Source of the DNA: Flavobacterium sp. LHD-85
GTDB lineage: Bacteria > Bacteroidota > Bacteroidia > Flavobacteriales > Flavobacteriaceae
NCBI RefSeq assembly: GCF_030929595.1
Contig: NZ_JAVFVR010000004.1
Location: 1 to 64,000 of the forward strand
Direction: 5' to 3'
DNA length: 64,000 bases
Below, one piece after another: positions 35,201 to 44,177 of the stretch (position 1 is the first letter of the stretch; each line of letters starts with the position of its first letter). Under the pieces are notes generated by a model. The model was not told the DNA's origin. It saw nothing but the letters and a program-made list of their open reading frames with translations, and ran no database searches. Made by a program: the position numbers and the translations under genes.

Positions 35201-35229
35201 CAAAAGTACATTATTTTTTTATTTCCAAA
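35201..35229 (-). promoter_or_regulatory. Putative promoter of the arginine/proline cluster
   Basis: The minus strand has TTTG (35229-35226), a 17-base spacer and TACTTTTG (35208-35201). The predicted start near 35195 gives a leader of roughly 320 bases before the first biosynthetic gene, unusually long for this genome. Confidence 0.6.
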
Positions 35230-35283
35230 ACAAAAAATTAAAATTCTAACATTTTTTTTGCGTTTTGTGAATATACAGAAAAA

Positions 35284-35318
35284 CAAAACCCGATAATCAT
35301 TTCTAATTATCGGGTTTT
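35284..35318 (-). terminator. Terminator after the M1 peptidase gene
   Basis: AACCCGATAAT (35287-35297) and ATTATCGGGTT (35306-35316) form an 11-bp perfect stem. On the minus strand it is followed by TTGTTTTT. It separates the peptidase from the arginine leader. Confidence 0.85.
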
Positions 35319-35341
35319 TAATGCATTATATTTTAACAACA

Positions 35342-37612
35342 TTATTTTTTTTTAAACGGAATCACTTGCCCATTTCCGGTAAGTATCAAATCGAAACCGT
35401 TTTTAGCTTCATTAAATTTAATTTTTAAACCAGCTCTAGCAGATTCAAAAGTATCTTTTTCGTTTTCAACAGGCTTCAATGCAAATTTAGGATAGTTTGG
35501 AAGTTCAGCATTTAAAACACTGTTTTTCTCTGTCAATTCAATTGTCAAAGGCGATTTTGACGTAACATAGCTACCAACAAAAGGATCTAAAATAATATCT
35601 TTTTCTATTTTTCCTTTTCCTGCTGTCCAAACATTATTAGACGAATTATTATCTGGAAAAGCATGATCTGGATCTAAAGTAATACTTTCAATCTCTTCAG
35701 TAGAATTGTGCTTAAAAGACCAAGAATTATTTCTTTGCCAAATTTCTACCGGCAAATTAACTCTCGTTACTTTTCCGTTTTTTGTTTTTACATCTAAAAC
35801 AATTGGCATTGGCATTTTATCAAAATTTTCAACTGTGATTACAGCACCTTTAGCAGGATCATTTTTTACATATTTTACTGAATTAACACCTTGGTCAAAA
35901 CGCCAGTTGTTTACGTACCAGCTTCTCCAGAACCAGCTTAAGTCTTCGCCAGCTACATTTTCCATAGATCTAAAGAAATCGTCTGGCTGTGGGTGTTTAT
36001 AAGCCCAACGCTGAATATAAGTTCTAAAAGCAGTATCAAAACGTTCTTTGCCTAAAATTTGCTCTCTTAAAATTACTAAACCTGCACTTGGTTTAAAGTA
36101 GCATAACATTCCAATATTAGCTTCCTTCATGTTGTCAGGAGAACTCATAATTGTTTCTAAATCAGGTCTAGTAAACGGTTCTGCCATGTCATGCAAATTT
36201 GTTGGTTCTTCTTTATATTCACCATTGTTAAATGCAGCAGTACTTAGTGAATTGATAAAAGTGTTAAACCCTTCATCCATCCAAGCAAACAATCTTTCGT
36301 TTGACCCCACAATCATTGGGAACCAAATATGACCAAATTCGTGATCTGTAACTCCCCAAAGATCTTGTCCTTTAGATTTCCAACCACAGAAAACGATTCC
36401 AGGATATTCCATACCGCCTTCATTCCCTGCAACGTTCGTAGCTGCTGGATAAGGATATTCAAACCATTGTTTAGAATAATGTTCGATTGATGCTTTTACA
36501 TATTCTGTAGAACGTCCGTAAGCACCTTGCCCTGCACTTTCAACAGGATAAGCAGATAATGCCAATGATTTTTTACCGCTTGGAAGATTAATTTTTGCTC
36601 CATCTAAAATGAAAGCCGGAGATGATGCCCAAGAAAAATCACGTGCATTTTTAATTTTATAATGCCATGTTTTTTCTGTTCCTGCATTTGCATTTGAAGC
36701 TGAATTTACTTCTTGCTCCGAACGAATTGTTACCGTTTTATCACTATTTGCAGCATCTTTGTATTTCTTGAAATGATCTGCAGAAAGCACTTCTTGACCA
36801 TTTAACAATTCACCAGAAGCTACTACAAAGTGATTTCCAGGAACAGTTAATTTTACATCAAAATCACCGTATTCTAAGTAAAACTCAGACGCACCTAAGT
36901 AAGGAGCTGTGTTCCAACCTCTAACATCATCATACACGCACATACGTGGATACCATTGTGCAATTGTGAAGATTTTTCCGTTTTTCGTTTCCAAAACCCC
37001 CATTCTATCAGACCCTTCAAAAGGCGCAATGAAAGAGAATTCAATTTTAATTTTTACAGATCCGCCTTTTGCTGCTAATTCCTGCGGAAGGAAAACCTGC
37101 ATTCTTGTGTCAGTAATTATATATTTAGCAACTGTTTCAGTTTTAGTTTTTCCACCAGAAATAACTTTTACAGATTTAATTTTATTTCCGCCATCAAAAA
37201 CTTGTCCTTGAGCTCCGTTACGGCTTCCTGTTAAAGGCACAACAGCATTTCCTCTAGAATCCTCTTTAAACAAGTTCTGATCTAAATTCAGCCAAAGAAA
37301 CCCTAATTTTTCAGGACTATTATTAGTATAAGTAATTTCATCTATACCAACAATTTCATTTGTAGTCGCATTTAGTTTTGCCGTAATCTGATAATCGGCT
37401 CTGTTCTGCCAGTATTCCACTCCTGGCTCACCACTTGCAGTACGAGTTGGTGTACCATTTTTTGTGTAGAAATGCGGGCCAAAGGCATCATGATAATTGT
37501 AATTGTTAACTGGATTTGCTGCTGGTGCTGACGGAGTTTGCTGCGCCCATACTGAAGAAATCCCAAAAAATAAAGCCGCGGTTAAAATGGCTTTTGCAGA
37601 TTGCTTTTTCAT
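35342..37612 (-). CDS. Secreted M1-family metallopeptidase
   Basis: The start at 37612 ([20 protein letters not shown]) gives a signal peptide ending about VWAQQ and a mature zinc aminopeptidase-like protein of 756 residues in total. It has a beta-rich N-domain, the exopeptidase-type GGMEYPG segment, and the zinc site HEFGHIWFP with the downstream Glu in [12 protein letters not shown]-terminal domain follows (about 560-756). It probably digests peptides in the periplasm or at the surface. The eight additional upstream residues to 37636 would mask the signal sequence and are rejected. Confidence 0.92.
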   Translation of the reverse strand: MKKQSAKAILTAALFFGISSVWAQQTPSAPAANPVNNYNYHDAFGPHFYTKNGTPTRTASGEPGVEYWQNRADYQITAKLNATTNEIVGIDEITYTNNSPEKLGFLWLNLDQNLFKEDSRGNAVVPLTGSRNGAQGQVFDGGNKIKSVKVISGGKTKTETVAKYIITDTRMQVFLPQELAAKGGSVKIKIEFSFIAPFEGSDRMGVLETKNGKIFTIAQWYPRMCVYDDVRGWNTAPYLGASEFYLEYGDFDVKLTVPGNHFVVASGELLNGQEVLSADHFKKYKDAANSDKTVTIRSEQEVNSASNANAGTEKTWHYKIKNARDFSWASSPAFILDGAKINLPSGKKSLALSAYPVESAGQGAYGRSTEYVKASIEHYSKQWFEYPYPAATNVAGNEGGMEYPGIVFCGWKSKGQDLWGVTDHEFGHIWFPMIVGSNERLFAWMDEGFNTFINSLSTAAFNNGEYKEEPTNLHDMAEPFTRPDLETIMSSPDNMKEANIGMLCYFKPSAGLVILREQILGKERFDTAFRTYIQRWAYKHPQPDDFFRSMENVAGEDLSWFWRSWYVNNWRFDQGVNSVKYVKNDPAKGAVITVENFDKMPMPIVLDVKTKNGKVTRVNLPVEIWQRNNSWSFKHNSTEEIESITLDPDHAFPDNNSSNNVWTAGKGKIEKDIILDPFVGSYVTSKSPLTIELTEKNSVLNAELPNYPKFALKPVENEKDTFESARAGLKIKFNEAKNGFDLILTGNGQVIPFKKK

Positions 37613-37797
37613 ATTTTTTAGCTGTTTATGTAGCAAATTAATGAAAAAAAAAGCTATTTACAGAGATAATTCAAAACATAAATTCAATTTTAGCAAAATT
37701 TTACCAATAAAATAATTTAAGCCTTTTTCTTAAAAAACTAAATATTATAAAATATATTTACATCTATCAAAAGAACATTCATTTTAGACTCAACATT

Positions 37798-38649
37798 GTG
37801 ACTACAACTATCTCAAATTCTATATTAAAAGCTTCAATTAAACACGCTGGAGCTGAATTATTTTCTTTAAAAGACAATTTAAACAATGAATATATCTGGC
37901 AAGGGAATCCAGATTTTTGGGGTAAGCACTCTCCTGTTCTTTTTCCAATTGTTGGAACTTTAAAAAACAACACTTACAAAATCAATGAAAAAGAATATCA
38001 TTTGCCTCGTCATGGTTTTGCCAGAGACCTGGAGTTTTCTTTGATTGAAAAAACAGAAAGTAAAGCTGTTTTCTCGCTTAAATCTTCTGAAGAGACATTA
38101 CAGAAATATCCTTTTGATTTTGAATTACAGCTTATTTACACGCTTAATGAAAGCTCATTGGTACTTGAATATAATGTAATAAATAGTGGGAAAGAAAAAA
38201 TGCCTTTTTCAATTGGAGCACATCCTGCAATTGCACTTCCAAACCATTTTGAAGATTATGCTTTTGAATTTGAAAAAGAAGAAAATTTAAAATACTACCT
38301 TCTTGAAAACGATTTAATTTCGTCGCAAACAAAAGTTTTAGAAAAAAAAAACGATTTAGTTCCCTTAAATTATGAATTGTTCAAAAATGACGCTTTAATT
38401 TTTAAAAAATTAGAATCAAAATCCCTAACAATTCTTAACAATTCAAAACCATATGTAAAAGTTAGTTATAATGATTTTCCAAGTTTAGGAATCTGGACAA
38501 AAAAAAATGCACCGTTTGTCTGTATTGAACCTTGGCTTGGCTATTCTGATACTGACGAAAATACAGGTGACTTATATGAAAAAGAAGGAATTTTGGTTTT
38601 GGATGAAAACAAAAATTTCAGTGCAAAATTTAGTATTACTATATTATAA
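37798..38649 (+). CDS. Aldose 1-epimerase-family protein (LacX-like mutarotase)
   Basis: The 283-residue beta-sandwich protein shows family segments HAGAELFSLKDNLNNEYIWQ, HSPVLFPIVGTL, PRHGFARDLEF, FSIGAHPAIALP and CIEPWLGYSDTD, which include the histidines and glutamate used in mutarotation. It starts at GTG; no in-frame ATG precedes the conserved region. It resembles the galactose-mutarotase-related LacX branch, so the exact sugar is uncertain. A GNAT gene follows nine bases downstream. Confidence 0.87.
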   Translation: MTTTISNSILKASIKHAGAELFSLKDNLNNEYIWQGNPDFWGKHSPVLFPIVGTLKNNTYKINEKEYHLPRHGFARDLEFSLIEKTESKAVFSLKSSEETLQKYPFDFELQLIYTLNESSLVLEYNVINSGKEKMPFSIGAHPAIALPNHFEDYAFEFEKEENLKYYLLENDLISSQTKVLEKKNDLVPLNYELFKNDALIFKKLESKSLTILNNSKPYVKVSYNDFPSLGIWTKKNAPFVCIEPWLGYSDTDENTGDLYEKEGILVLDENKNFSAKFSITIL

Positions 38650-38658
38650 CAAAACAAA

Positions 38659-39207
38659 ATGTTAGATTTCAACTTTACTCCATTTCCCATAATAGAAACC
38701 GAACGTTTAATTCTAGATCGAGTTACAAATCAAGACGTGCAAGAAGTTTTTGAATTACGCTCCAATCCTGAAACCATGAAATACATACCAAGACCTTTGG
38801 TAAAAGATCATGAAGATGCACTGGAGCACATTAGAATGATTGATGAAAAAATCGAAACTAATATTGGAATAAATTGGGGAATAAGATTTAAAAATAATTC
38901 GAAACTACTTGGAATTATTGGTTATTACAGAATGCAACCTGAAAATTACCGCGCAGAAATTGGCTATATACTTTCTCCTGATCAGCATGGAAAAGGAATC
39001 GTCCCAGAGGCTGTGAAAAGACTAATTGCTTTTGGTTTTGAAGATTTAAAATTACACTCGATAGAGGCTGTAATTGATCCAGAAAATCATGCCTCTGAAA
39101 AAGTATTACAGAAATGCGGTTTTGTTAAAGAAGCGCATTTAAGAGAAGTAGAATTTTGGGAAGGAAAATTTCTTGACAAGGTAATTTATTCATTACTAGA
39201 AAAATAA
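38659..39207 (+). CDS. RimJ/RimL-like GNAT N-acetyltransferase
   Basis: The 182-residue protein has the ribosomal-protein-acetyltransferase layout: IETERLILDRVTNQDVQEVF, NWGIRFKNNSKLLGIIGYYR, AEIGYILSPDQHGKGIVPEA (acetyl-CoA loop) and IEAVIDPENHASEKVLQKCG. It follows the mutarotase-like gene after nine bases and is probably in the same transcript. The substrate is unknown. Confidence 0.88.
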   Translation: MLDFNFTPFPIIETERLILDRVTNQDVQEVFELRSNPETMKYIPRPLVKDHEDALEHIRMIDEKIETNIGINWGIRFKNNSKLLGIIGYYRMQPENYRAEIGYILSPDQHGKGIVPEAVKRLIAFGFEDLKLHSIEAVIDPENHASEKVLQKCGFVKEAHLREVEFWEGKFLDKVIYSLLEK

Positions 39208-39241
39208 GCTTTTATTCTTGTTAAAATAATCTTATAGGCAC

Positions 39242-39270
39242 TTGCTCTCTAGCATTATACGTTATATTTG
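39242..39270 (+). promoter_or_regulatory. Putative promoter of the DUF3575-like gene
   Basis: TTG at 39242-39244 and TATATTTG at 39263-39270 are separated by 18 bases. A short hairpin, CAGCT-AAAA-AGCTG, follows in the 45-base leader. Confidence 0.55.
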
Positions 39271-39314
39271 CGCTCGAAATCAGCTAAAAAGCTGTTTGAA
39301 TCCAAAACATTTTT

Positions 39315-39869
39315 ATGAAAAAAATACCCGCCTTAATTATTCTTTTATTTTGTATACAATTGCAAAGTCAGACATTTGTAAAATTTAACGGAGCTACAGC
39401 TTTATTATTGGTTCCAAATATTGGAATAGAAACCAGTATTGGAGAAAAAACTACATTTAGTGCTGATGTGATGGCTTCTTTCTGGGAATCCATCAATGGA
39501 CATAGCCCAATGAAATTTGTTACTGTTACTCCAGAGATTCGTTACCATTTTAAAGAAAAATACAATGGCTTTTATGCAGGAGCGCATATAGGAGCAGATA
39601 AATACGAAATACAAAAATGGAATTACTGGGACAGTAATAACTATGAAGATGGTTTTGGGTACAGAATTGGAGCTACAGTTGGTTATAACCTAAAATTAAG
39701 TGATAAATTTTTGCTTGACTTTTTTGTAGGCGGCGGATGGCACCAAGGATTTTATCACGGATACTACAACGATGGCACTCCAGGAAGATATGAAAAAACA
39801 GTTAATTGGAATAAAAGCGGCGAATGGCTTCCGTATCGCGGAGGTGTTATGATTTCGTATAAATTATAA
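39315..39869 (+). CDS. DUF3575-like outer membrane beta-barrel protein
   Basis: The 184-residue protein has a signal peptide (CIQLQSQTF) followed by alternating amphipathic strands: LLVPNIGIETSIGEKTTFS, FVTVTPEIRYHFKEKYNGFY, YRIGATVGYNLKLSDKFLLD and the terminal GGVMISYKL with an aromatic-rich end. This fits a small barrel of the DUF3575 type, some of which are linked to fimbrial or adhesin systems. No such system is adjacent. Confidence 0.75.
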   Translation: MKKIPALIILLFCIQLQSQTFVKFNGATALLLVPNIGIETSIGEKTTFSADVMASFWESINGHSPMKFVTVTPEIRYHFKEKYNGFYAGAHIGADKYEIQKWNYWDSNNYEDGFGYRIGATVGYNLKLSDKFLLDFFVGGGWHQGFYHGYYNDGTPGRYEKTVNWNKSGEWLPYRGGVMISYKL

Positions 39870-39872
39870 AAA

Positions 39873-40097
39873 TCAGCCTAACTTAGGGAGTGTTTTAATA
39901 TAAAGTTCTTCTACTTTCTTGCGCGCCCAATCTGTTTTTCTTAAAAAAGTAAGACTTGATTTCACACTTGGGTTTGAGTTAAAACACTTTATAGGAATTA
40001 ATTCACCTAAAGTATCAAAACCGTAATAGTCAACTAGCGTTTCGACTATTTTTTGAAGTGTAATTCCGTGTAATGGATCTTTGGATTGATTTTGCAT
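39873..40097 (-). CDS. VF530/DUF2132-family protein
   Basis: The 74-residue protein starts at [20 protein letters not shown]. It carries the family core [48 protein letters not shown] and EELYI. VF530-type proteins are small helical proteins with suggested DNA-binding-like folds and no settled role. The longer frame (to 40136) adds 13 hydrophobic/basic residues and overlaps the terminator hairpin at 40120, so the later Met is used. Confidence 0.85.
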   Translation of the reverse strand: MQNQSKDPLHGITLQKIVETLVDYYGFDTLGELIPIKCFNSNPSVKSSLTFLRKTDWARKKVEELYIKTLPKLG

Positions 40098-40119
40098 CTT
40101 ATTCTTTTTAAATAATATC

Positions 40120-40157
40120 AAAAGACCGTACTTCAAAAAAGTACGGTCTTCTTTTTT
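40120..40157 (-). terminator. Terminator after the outer membrane beta-barrel gene
   Basis: AAGACCGTACTT and AAGTACGGTCTT form a 12-bp perfect stem with a short loop. T-runs occur on both sides, so either strand could be terminated. Confidence 0.75.
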
Positions 40158-40204
40158 CGCAAAATTACTAAATAGAATTTTACATTAATCAAATAAAGAA
40201 TAAA

Positions 40205-40843
40205 TTAGAATATGAATTTAAAACCTACAGAAACAGGAGAAGTCAAGTTTGGATTACTTCCTGCTAATTCTGTATTATAAAATGGATCAACATTAGCAAC
40301 ATGTGCTAAACCAAAATTGGTAACTGTTGTTTTTTCCCCATCTTTAGCTTTAAGTGTTGTTGAAGTAAAATTGGCTAAATCATAAGAGAACTCTACAGAG
40401 AAGTTTTTAGTAATAAAATAATCTAACCCTCCTGATACTGAAAGCCCCACTTGGTTAACTTTTAACTCGCTCTCTTTCTCTTTCCCTGTAATAACAGGTA
40501 TTGCCGCCTGCCCAAAGAAATATAACGATCCTGCTACATTCCAGTATTTTCTAATTAAAGGCTGAACAACGATTAAATCTGTTTTAGCAGCTGTTCCTGC
40601 ATCTGTTTGTGCTTTGATATTAATATATCCCACACCCGCTCCAACAGCAACCGACGGAGTAACAAATGTACCGATAACTGGAATTACAGATAAATTTGTA
40701 TTTTTATTACCCTCATTTTTAGTCTGCTGATAACCAAACTGAGAAGTTGCAAACCAAGCTCCCTTTAATCCTTGAGATGAATCTTGAGCTTTAGCTGTTA
40801 AACCGATTAACACCATACTCACTAATGTTACAATCTTTTTCAT
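40205..40843 (-). CDS. Porin-family outer membrane beta-barrel protein
   Basis: The 212-residue protein has a signal peptide (GLTAKAQDSS). Eight or so amphipathic strands follow, such as GAWFATSQFGYQQTKNEG, PSVAVGAGVGYINIK and NQVGLSVSGGLDYFITKNFS, and the chain ends in VSVGFKFIF with a terminal aromatic, the Bam-recognised C-terminus. No specific function can be read. It has its own terminator downstream. Confidence 0.85.
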   Translation of the reverse strand: MKKIVTLVSMVLIGLTAKAQDSSQGLKGAWFATSQFGYQQTKNEGNKNTNLSVIPVIGTFVTPSVAVGAGVGYINIKAQTDAGTAAKTDLIVVQPLIRKYWNVAGSLYFFGQAAIPVITGKEKESELKVNQVGLSVSGGLDYFITKNFSVEFSYDLANFTSTTLKAKDGEKTTVTNFGLAHVANVDPFYNTELAGSNPNLTSPVSVGFKFIF

Positions 40844-40969
40844 TTTATTTCGTTTTTTTTAATTACAGGACAAACTTATGAGTAAGGTTTTGGCTTAAGG
40901 ATGATTTAAATCATGGATTAAAAAAAAATCTTTAATTAATTTTAACTGCTACATTTTTTCAATTTTCGT

Positions 40970-40977
40970 TACATTTG
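40970..40977 (+). promoter_or_regulatory. -7 box directly before smpB
   Basis: TACATTTG ends only five bases before the smpB ATG at 40983. The transcript may therefore start at or next to the start codon. No -33 TTTG was recognised. Confidence 0.45.
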
Positions 40978-40982
40978 CAACC

Positions 40983-41438
40983 ATGATAAAATCAGTCAAT
41001 ATACTTAACAAAAGAGCCCGATTCGATTACGAAATAATCGATACTTATACTGCTGGAATTGTTTTGGCGGGAACAGAGATTAAATCTATCCGTTTAGGAA
41101 AAGCAAATATTACCGAAAGCTTCTGTGAATTTAGTGGCATGGAACTTTTTGCCATTAATACTTATATTGAAGAGTATTCTTTTGGAAACCAATTCAATCA
41201 TAAATCGAGAAGCGAAAGGAAATTACTTTTAAATAAAAAAGAGTTAAAAACGCTTCATAAAAATGTTCAGGCGAAAGGCTTAACTATTGTTCCTTTAAAA
41301 TTGTTTACAAACGAAAAAGGTTTAGCCAAACTACAAATCGGATTGTGCAAAGGAAAAAAGAATTATGACAAACGTGAATCTCTAAAAGAACAAGATACCA
41401 AACGTGATTTGGACCGTATTAAAAAAGCTTACAATTAA
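40983..41438 (+). CDS. smpB: SsrA-binding protein SmpB
   Basis: SmpB delivers tmRNA to stalled ribosomes for trans-translation. The 151-residue beta-barrel protein has the signatures [57 protein letters not shown], and a basic C-terminal tail beginning [20 protein letters not shown] that inserts into the mRNA path. The ssrA gene is not in this window. The gene appears nearly leaderless (see 40970). Confidence 0.96.
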   Translation: MIKSVNILNKRARFDYEIIDTYTAGIVLAGTEIKSIRLGKANITESFCEFSGMELFAINTYIEEYSFGNQFNHKSRSERKLLLNKKELKTLHKNVQAKGLTIVPLKLFTNEKGLAKLQIGLCKGKKNYDKRESLKEQDTKRDLDRIKKAYN

Positions 41439-41520
41439 AAACAAATTTAATTTACTCTGAATGATACATTTATAATATTTTATTTGTTATTTTTATTACA
41501 AAATAATTTAACTGTAAAAT

Positions 41521-42159
41521 ATGAAAAAGTACTTAGTTTTGTTTTTCGCTATAGCAGCGTTTTCAAGTTGCGGCAGTAATACATCAATTGTAAACAGCTG
41601 GAGAGATCCAGATGTAACGATTACACAAGAACAGTTTAAAAAAGTTTTGGTGGTAGCTTTAGTCAAAGATGAAGCTTCGAGACGAATTACCGAAAACAGA
41701 ATTGCGGCGGGCAATCCGATATTCAAAACTTCGTATCAGTATTTAAACGCAACCACGCAATTAACGCAAGAACAAAAACTAAAGGTTTTGCAAGATGAAA
41801 ATTTTGATGGTGTAATTAGTATGCGTTTGGTCAGCAAAGAAAAAGAAGTTAATTATGTTCCTGGCACTTACACAGGAATGTATTACGGAGGCTTTGACGG
41901 AATGTATACAGGCATGTACGGATATGGTTTTGGAAACTGGTACGGAATGTATTCTCCAAATTTTTACGACCCAGGGTATTACCAAGAAACTACTTCGTAT
42001 ATGGTGGAAACCAATGTTTTTTCATTAAAACAAAACAAATTAATCTGGACAGGAACAACAGAATCACAATATGTAACCGATTTAGGGCAGACAGTTGATG
42101 CAATCATGCAAGCTGTAGTTAAGGAAATGAGAAAAGACGGCTCTTTGCCTCCTAAATAG
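41521..42159 (+). CDS. DUF4136-like lipoprotein with Gly-Met-Tyr repeats
   Basis: The 212-residue protein has a lipoprotein signal (AAFSSCGSNT, Cys at about 18). Early NSWRDPDVT, then FKKVLVVALVKDEASRRITE and DENFDGVISMRLVSKEKEV, resemble DUF4136-type lipoproteins. A central run (about 120-165) repeats GMY units: TGMYYGGFDGMYTGMYGYGF and NWYGMYSPNFYDPGYY. The C-terminal part, FSLKQNKLIWTGTTES, fits the same family. The role is unknown. Confidence 0.75.
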   Translation: MKKYLVLFFAIAAFSSCGSNTSIVNSWRDPDVTITQEQFKKVLVVALVKDEASRRITENRIAAGNPIFKTSYQYLNATTQLTQEQKLKVLQDENFDGVISMRLVSKEKEVNYVPGTYTGMYYGGFDGMYTGMYGYGFGNWYGMYSPNFYDPGYYQETTSYMVETNVFSLKQNKLIWTGTTESQYVTDLGQTVDAIMQAVVKEMRKDGSLPPK

Positions 42160-42167
42160 CAAAATAG

Positions 42168-42197
42168 AAAGGCGATATTTAAAATATCGCTTTTCTT
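42168..42197 (+). terminator. Terminator after the GMY-repeat lipoprotein gene
   Basis: GCGATATTT and AAATATCGC pair with a two-base loop, with an A-run before and TTTTCTTTT after. Confidence 0.8.
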
Positions 42198-42214
42198 TTG
42201 ATTTAAAAATTGAC

Positions 42215-42222
42215 TAAATTTG
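42215..42222 (+). promoter_or_regulatory. -7 box before the Fic gene
   Basis: TAAATTTG matches TAnnTTTG, 23 bases upstream of the ATG at 42246. A TTTG at 42197-42200 is closer than normal (14-base spacer). Confidence 0.4.
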
Positions 42223-42245
42223 TCAAGACTAAAACTTTCATTAAA

Positions 42246-43295
42246 ATGAAATCATTATTAAAAAATGCGAGAGAACAGAAAGGTTTAAAAACGCGGGAAT
42301 TGGCGCAGCTTGCTGGAATTGATCAAGCCTTAATCAGTAAATTTGAATCAGGAACAAGAAAACCTACCAAAGATCAAATAATTAAGCTTTCTCAGCTTTT
42401 AGAAATTGATTATGAAACCTTAATGATTGCATGGCTTAAAGAAAAGATTCTTTATGAAATTGGCGATGATGATCTTGCTTTAAAGGCGCTAAAAGTTGCA
42501 GAAGACGAAATTAGGTACAATAAAACAGTCTCAAATTTCAAGTTATCTACTTCACTAGAGAAAATTCTAAGAGAAATTGATATTTTAAAAGAAAAACTAG
42601 ATTCTTATCGACAGTACGACAGTTTTAAAATAAAACAGGCTCTGGAATTAGAATATACCTTTGAAAGCAATAGAATTGAAGGAAATACCATGACGCTTCG
42701 TGAAACGGATATGGTTATCAACGAAGGTCTGACAATTTCTGGAAAAAGTATGCGCGAACATCTTGAAGCCATTAACCATCAAGAAGCTATTGGCTTTATA
42801 AAAGAGTTAATGACTAAAAACAATTCATTAAATGAACGTGATCTTTTATCCATTCATAATTTAATCTTACGTGGCATAATTCCAGAAGATGCTGGACGTT
42901 ATAGAAAAGTTCAGGTTATGATTCAAGGAAGCAGTCACATGCCTCCTCAACCTTTAATGGTTCCACAAGAAATGGAAGAATATTTTACTTGGTATGAAAT
43001 CAATAAAAATAAATTACATCCCATTATTCTTGCTGCTGAAATGCATGAAAAATTAGTTACAATTCATCCATTTATTGACGGAAACGGAAGAACTTCACGA
43101 TTGATAATGAACTTAATACTAATGCAAAAAGGTTATCCAATAGCCAATATCAAAGGTGATTACGAAACTCGAATGCAATATTACCAGTCTTTAGAAATTG
43201 CTCAAACCAAAAAAGACAAAGAAGACTTTTTTCTCTTTATAGCCCAAAAAGAGAAAGAAAGCTTAGAAAGATATATTTCAATTCTTACGCAATAA
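42246..43295 (+). CDS. Fic-domain protein with N-terminal XRE helix-turn-helix
   Basis: The 349-residue protein joins an XRE-type HTH (about 3-60, LKTRELAQLAGIDQALISKF) to a Fic domain. The catalytic motif HPFIDGNGRTSR (274-285) is complete, predicting AMP or related nucleotide transfer to a protein target. The inhibitory helix motif SNRIEG (141-146, Glu145) is internal and upstream of the core, as in self-inhibited class II Fic proteins. The HTH suggests DNA binding or autoregulation. No separate antitoxin gene is adjacent. The ATG at 42246 is used because the 12 residues before it precede the HTH and overlap the promoter box. Confidence 0.92.
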   Translation: MKSLLKNAREQKGLKTRELAQLAGIDQALISKFESGTRKPTKDQIIKLSQLLEIDYETLMIAWLKEKILYEIGDDDLALKALKVAEDEIRYNKTVSNFKLSTSLEKILREIDILKEKLDSYRQYDSFKIKQALELEYTFESNRIEGNTMTLRETDMVINEGLTISGKSMREHLEAINHQEAIGFIKELMTKNNSLNERDLLSIHNLILRGIIPEDAGRYRKVQVMIQGSSHMPPQPLMVPQEMEEYFTWYEINKNKLHPIILAAEMHEKLVTIHPFIDGNGRTSRLIMNLILMQKGYPIANIKGDYETRMQYYQSLEIAQTKKDKEDFFLFIAQKEKESLERYISILTQ

Positions 43296-43322
43296 AAAAA
43301 GCCCGTTCAAACGGGCTTTTCT
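43296..43322. terminator. Bidirectional terminator between the Fic gene and pcm
   Basis: AAAAGCCCGTT and AACGGGCTTTT form an 11-bp stem with a two-base loop, serving the convergent genes. Confidence 0.9.
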
Positions 43323-43324
43323 TT

Positions 43325-43966
43325 TTAATTTTTATCTTCTAATAGAGGAACAAATCTAAATTCTCCAAACTCATGTTTTTCAAATTGAGTTTCGTTTTTC
43401 CTGATTAACAAAGTCATAATCTGAACATCTTCTCCAAGCGGAATAACCAATCTTCCTCCTATTTTCAGCTGAGCCATTAAAGGCTGTGGAATAAATGGCG
43501 CACCCGCTGTAACTATAATACTGTCAAACGGTGCAAAATTTGGCAATCCTTTATATCCATCTCCAAAAGTAACGTGTTTTGGACGAATATTTAATTTTGG
43601 AAATAAATTAGAAGTAGTTTTAAACAATTCACTTTGTCTTTCAACGGTATAGACTTTAGCTCCAAGCATAAACAAAACAGCAGTCTGATAACCAGAACCA
43701 GTTCCGATTTCTAAAACTTTGTGATCTCTTTTTACTTCTAATAACTGTGACTGAAAAGCAACTGTATATGGTTGCGAAATAGTCTGCCCAGCGCCAATAG
43801 GAAAAGCCTTATCTTGATAAGCATAATCTTCAAAACTTGAATTCAAAAAAAGGTGTCTCGGGATTTTTTTTATCGCATCCAAAACCGCTCTATCAGTAAT
43901 TCCCTTTTGTTCTAAAGTCGTTACTAATTGATTGCGAAGTCCTTGATGTTTGGCAGTGTCTTTCAA
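43325..43966 (-). CDS. pcm: Protein-L-isoaspartate O-methyltransferase
   Basis: Pcm methylates isoaspartyl residues so that damaged proteins can be repaired. The 213-residue class I methyltransferase shows PRHLFLNSSFEDYAYQDKAF, PIGAGQTISQPYTVAFQSQL, the SAM loop VLEIGTGSGYQTAVLFMLGA and DSIIVTAGAPFIPQPLMAQL. All the usual Pcm segments are present. It has its own transcript, convergent with the Fic gene. Confidence 0.95.
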   Translation of the reverse strand: MKDTAKHQGLRNQLVTTLEQKGITDRAVLDAIKKIPRHLFLNSSFEDYAYQDKAFPIGAGQTISQPYTVAFQSQLLEVKRDHKVLEIGTGSGYQTAVLFMLGAKVYTVERQSELFKTTSNLFPKLNIRPKHVTFGDGYKGLPNFAPFDSIIVTAGAPFIPQPLMAQLKIGGRLVIPLGEDVQIMTLLIRKNETQFEKHEFGEFRFVPLLEDKN

Positions 43967-44153
43967 AATTGGTAGGTTTTATTTTCGCAAAAATAAGAAA
44001 CAAAACAGGATTTCAAATATTGATTTTTAAATAATAAATTAATACGGTCAAAAGTCGAAAGTCAAAAGTCAAAAGCCACATTCAATAATTTACAATTCGT
44101 AGTTCACGACACACAATTCGCTAAATTCATTTTCACGGTAAACAAATAAATTA

Positions 44154-44161
44154 TATTTTTG
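44154..44161 (+). promoter_or_regulatory. -7 box before the Gfo/Idh/MocA gene
   Basis: TATTTTTG lies 16 bases before the ATG at 44178. Further upstream (44045-44080) is an AAAGTC-type tandem repeat tract. Confidence 0.45.
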
Positions 44162-44177
44162 TTTAAAATACATTCTC

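Noticed and set aside
35074-35241. 55-codon plus-strand frame (MNKYTAIKLSEHYIASVRTS...) across the arginine leader
   Set aside because: It reads plausibly, but it is antisense to a well-matched minus-strand promoter and a set of perfect hairpins. It has no promoter box of its own. I kept the leader interpretation, but this frame remains an alternative.
44040-44090. AAAGTC tandem tract considered as a regulatory site array
   Set aside because: It is low-complexity and resembles the tracts near 2570-2700. No symmetry or spacing suggests binding sites.
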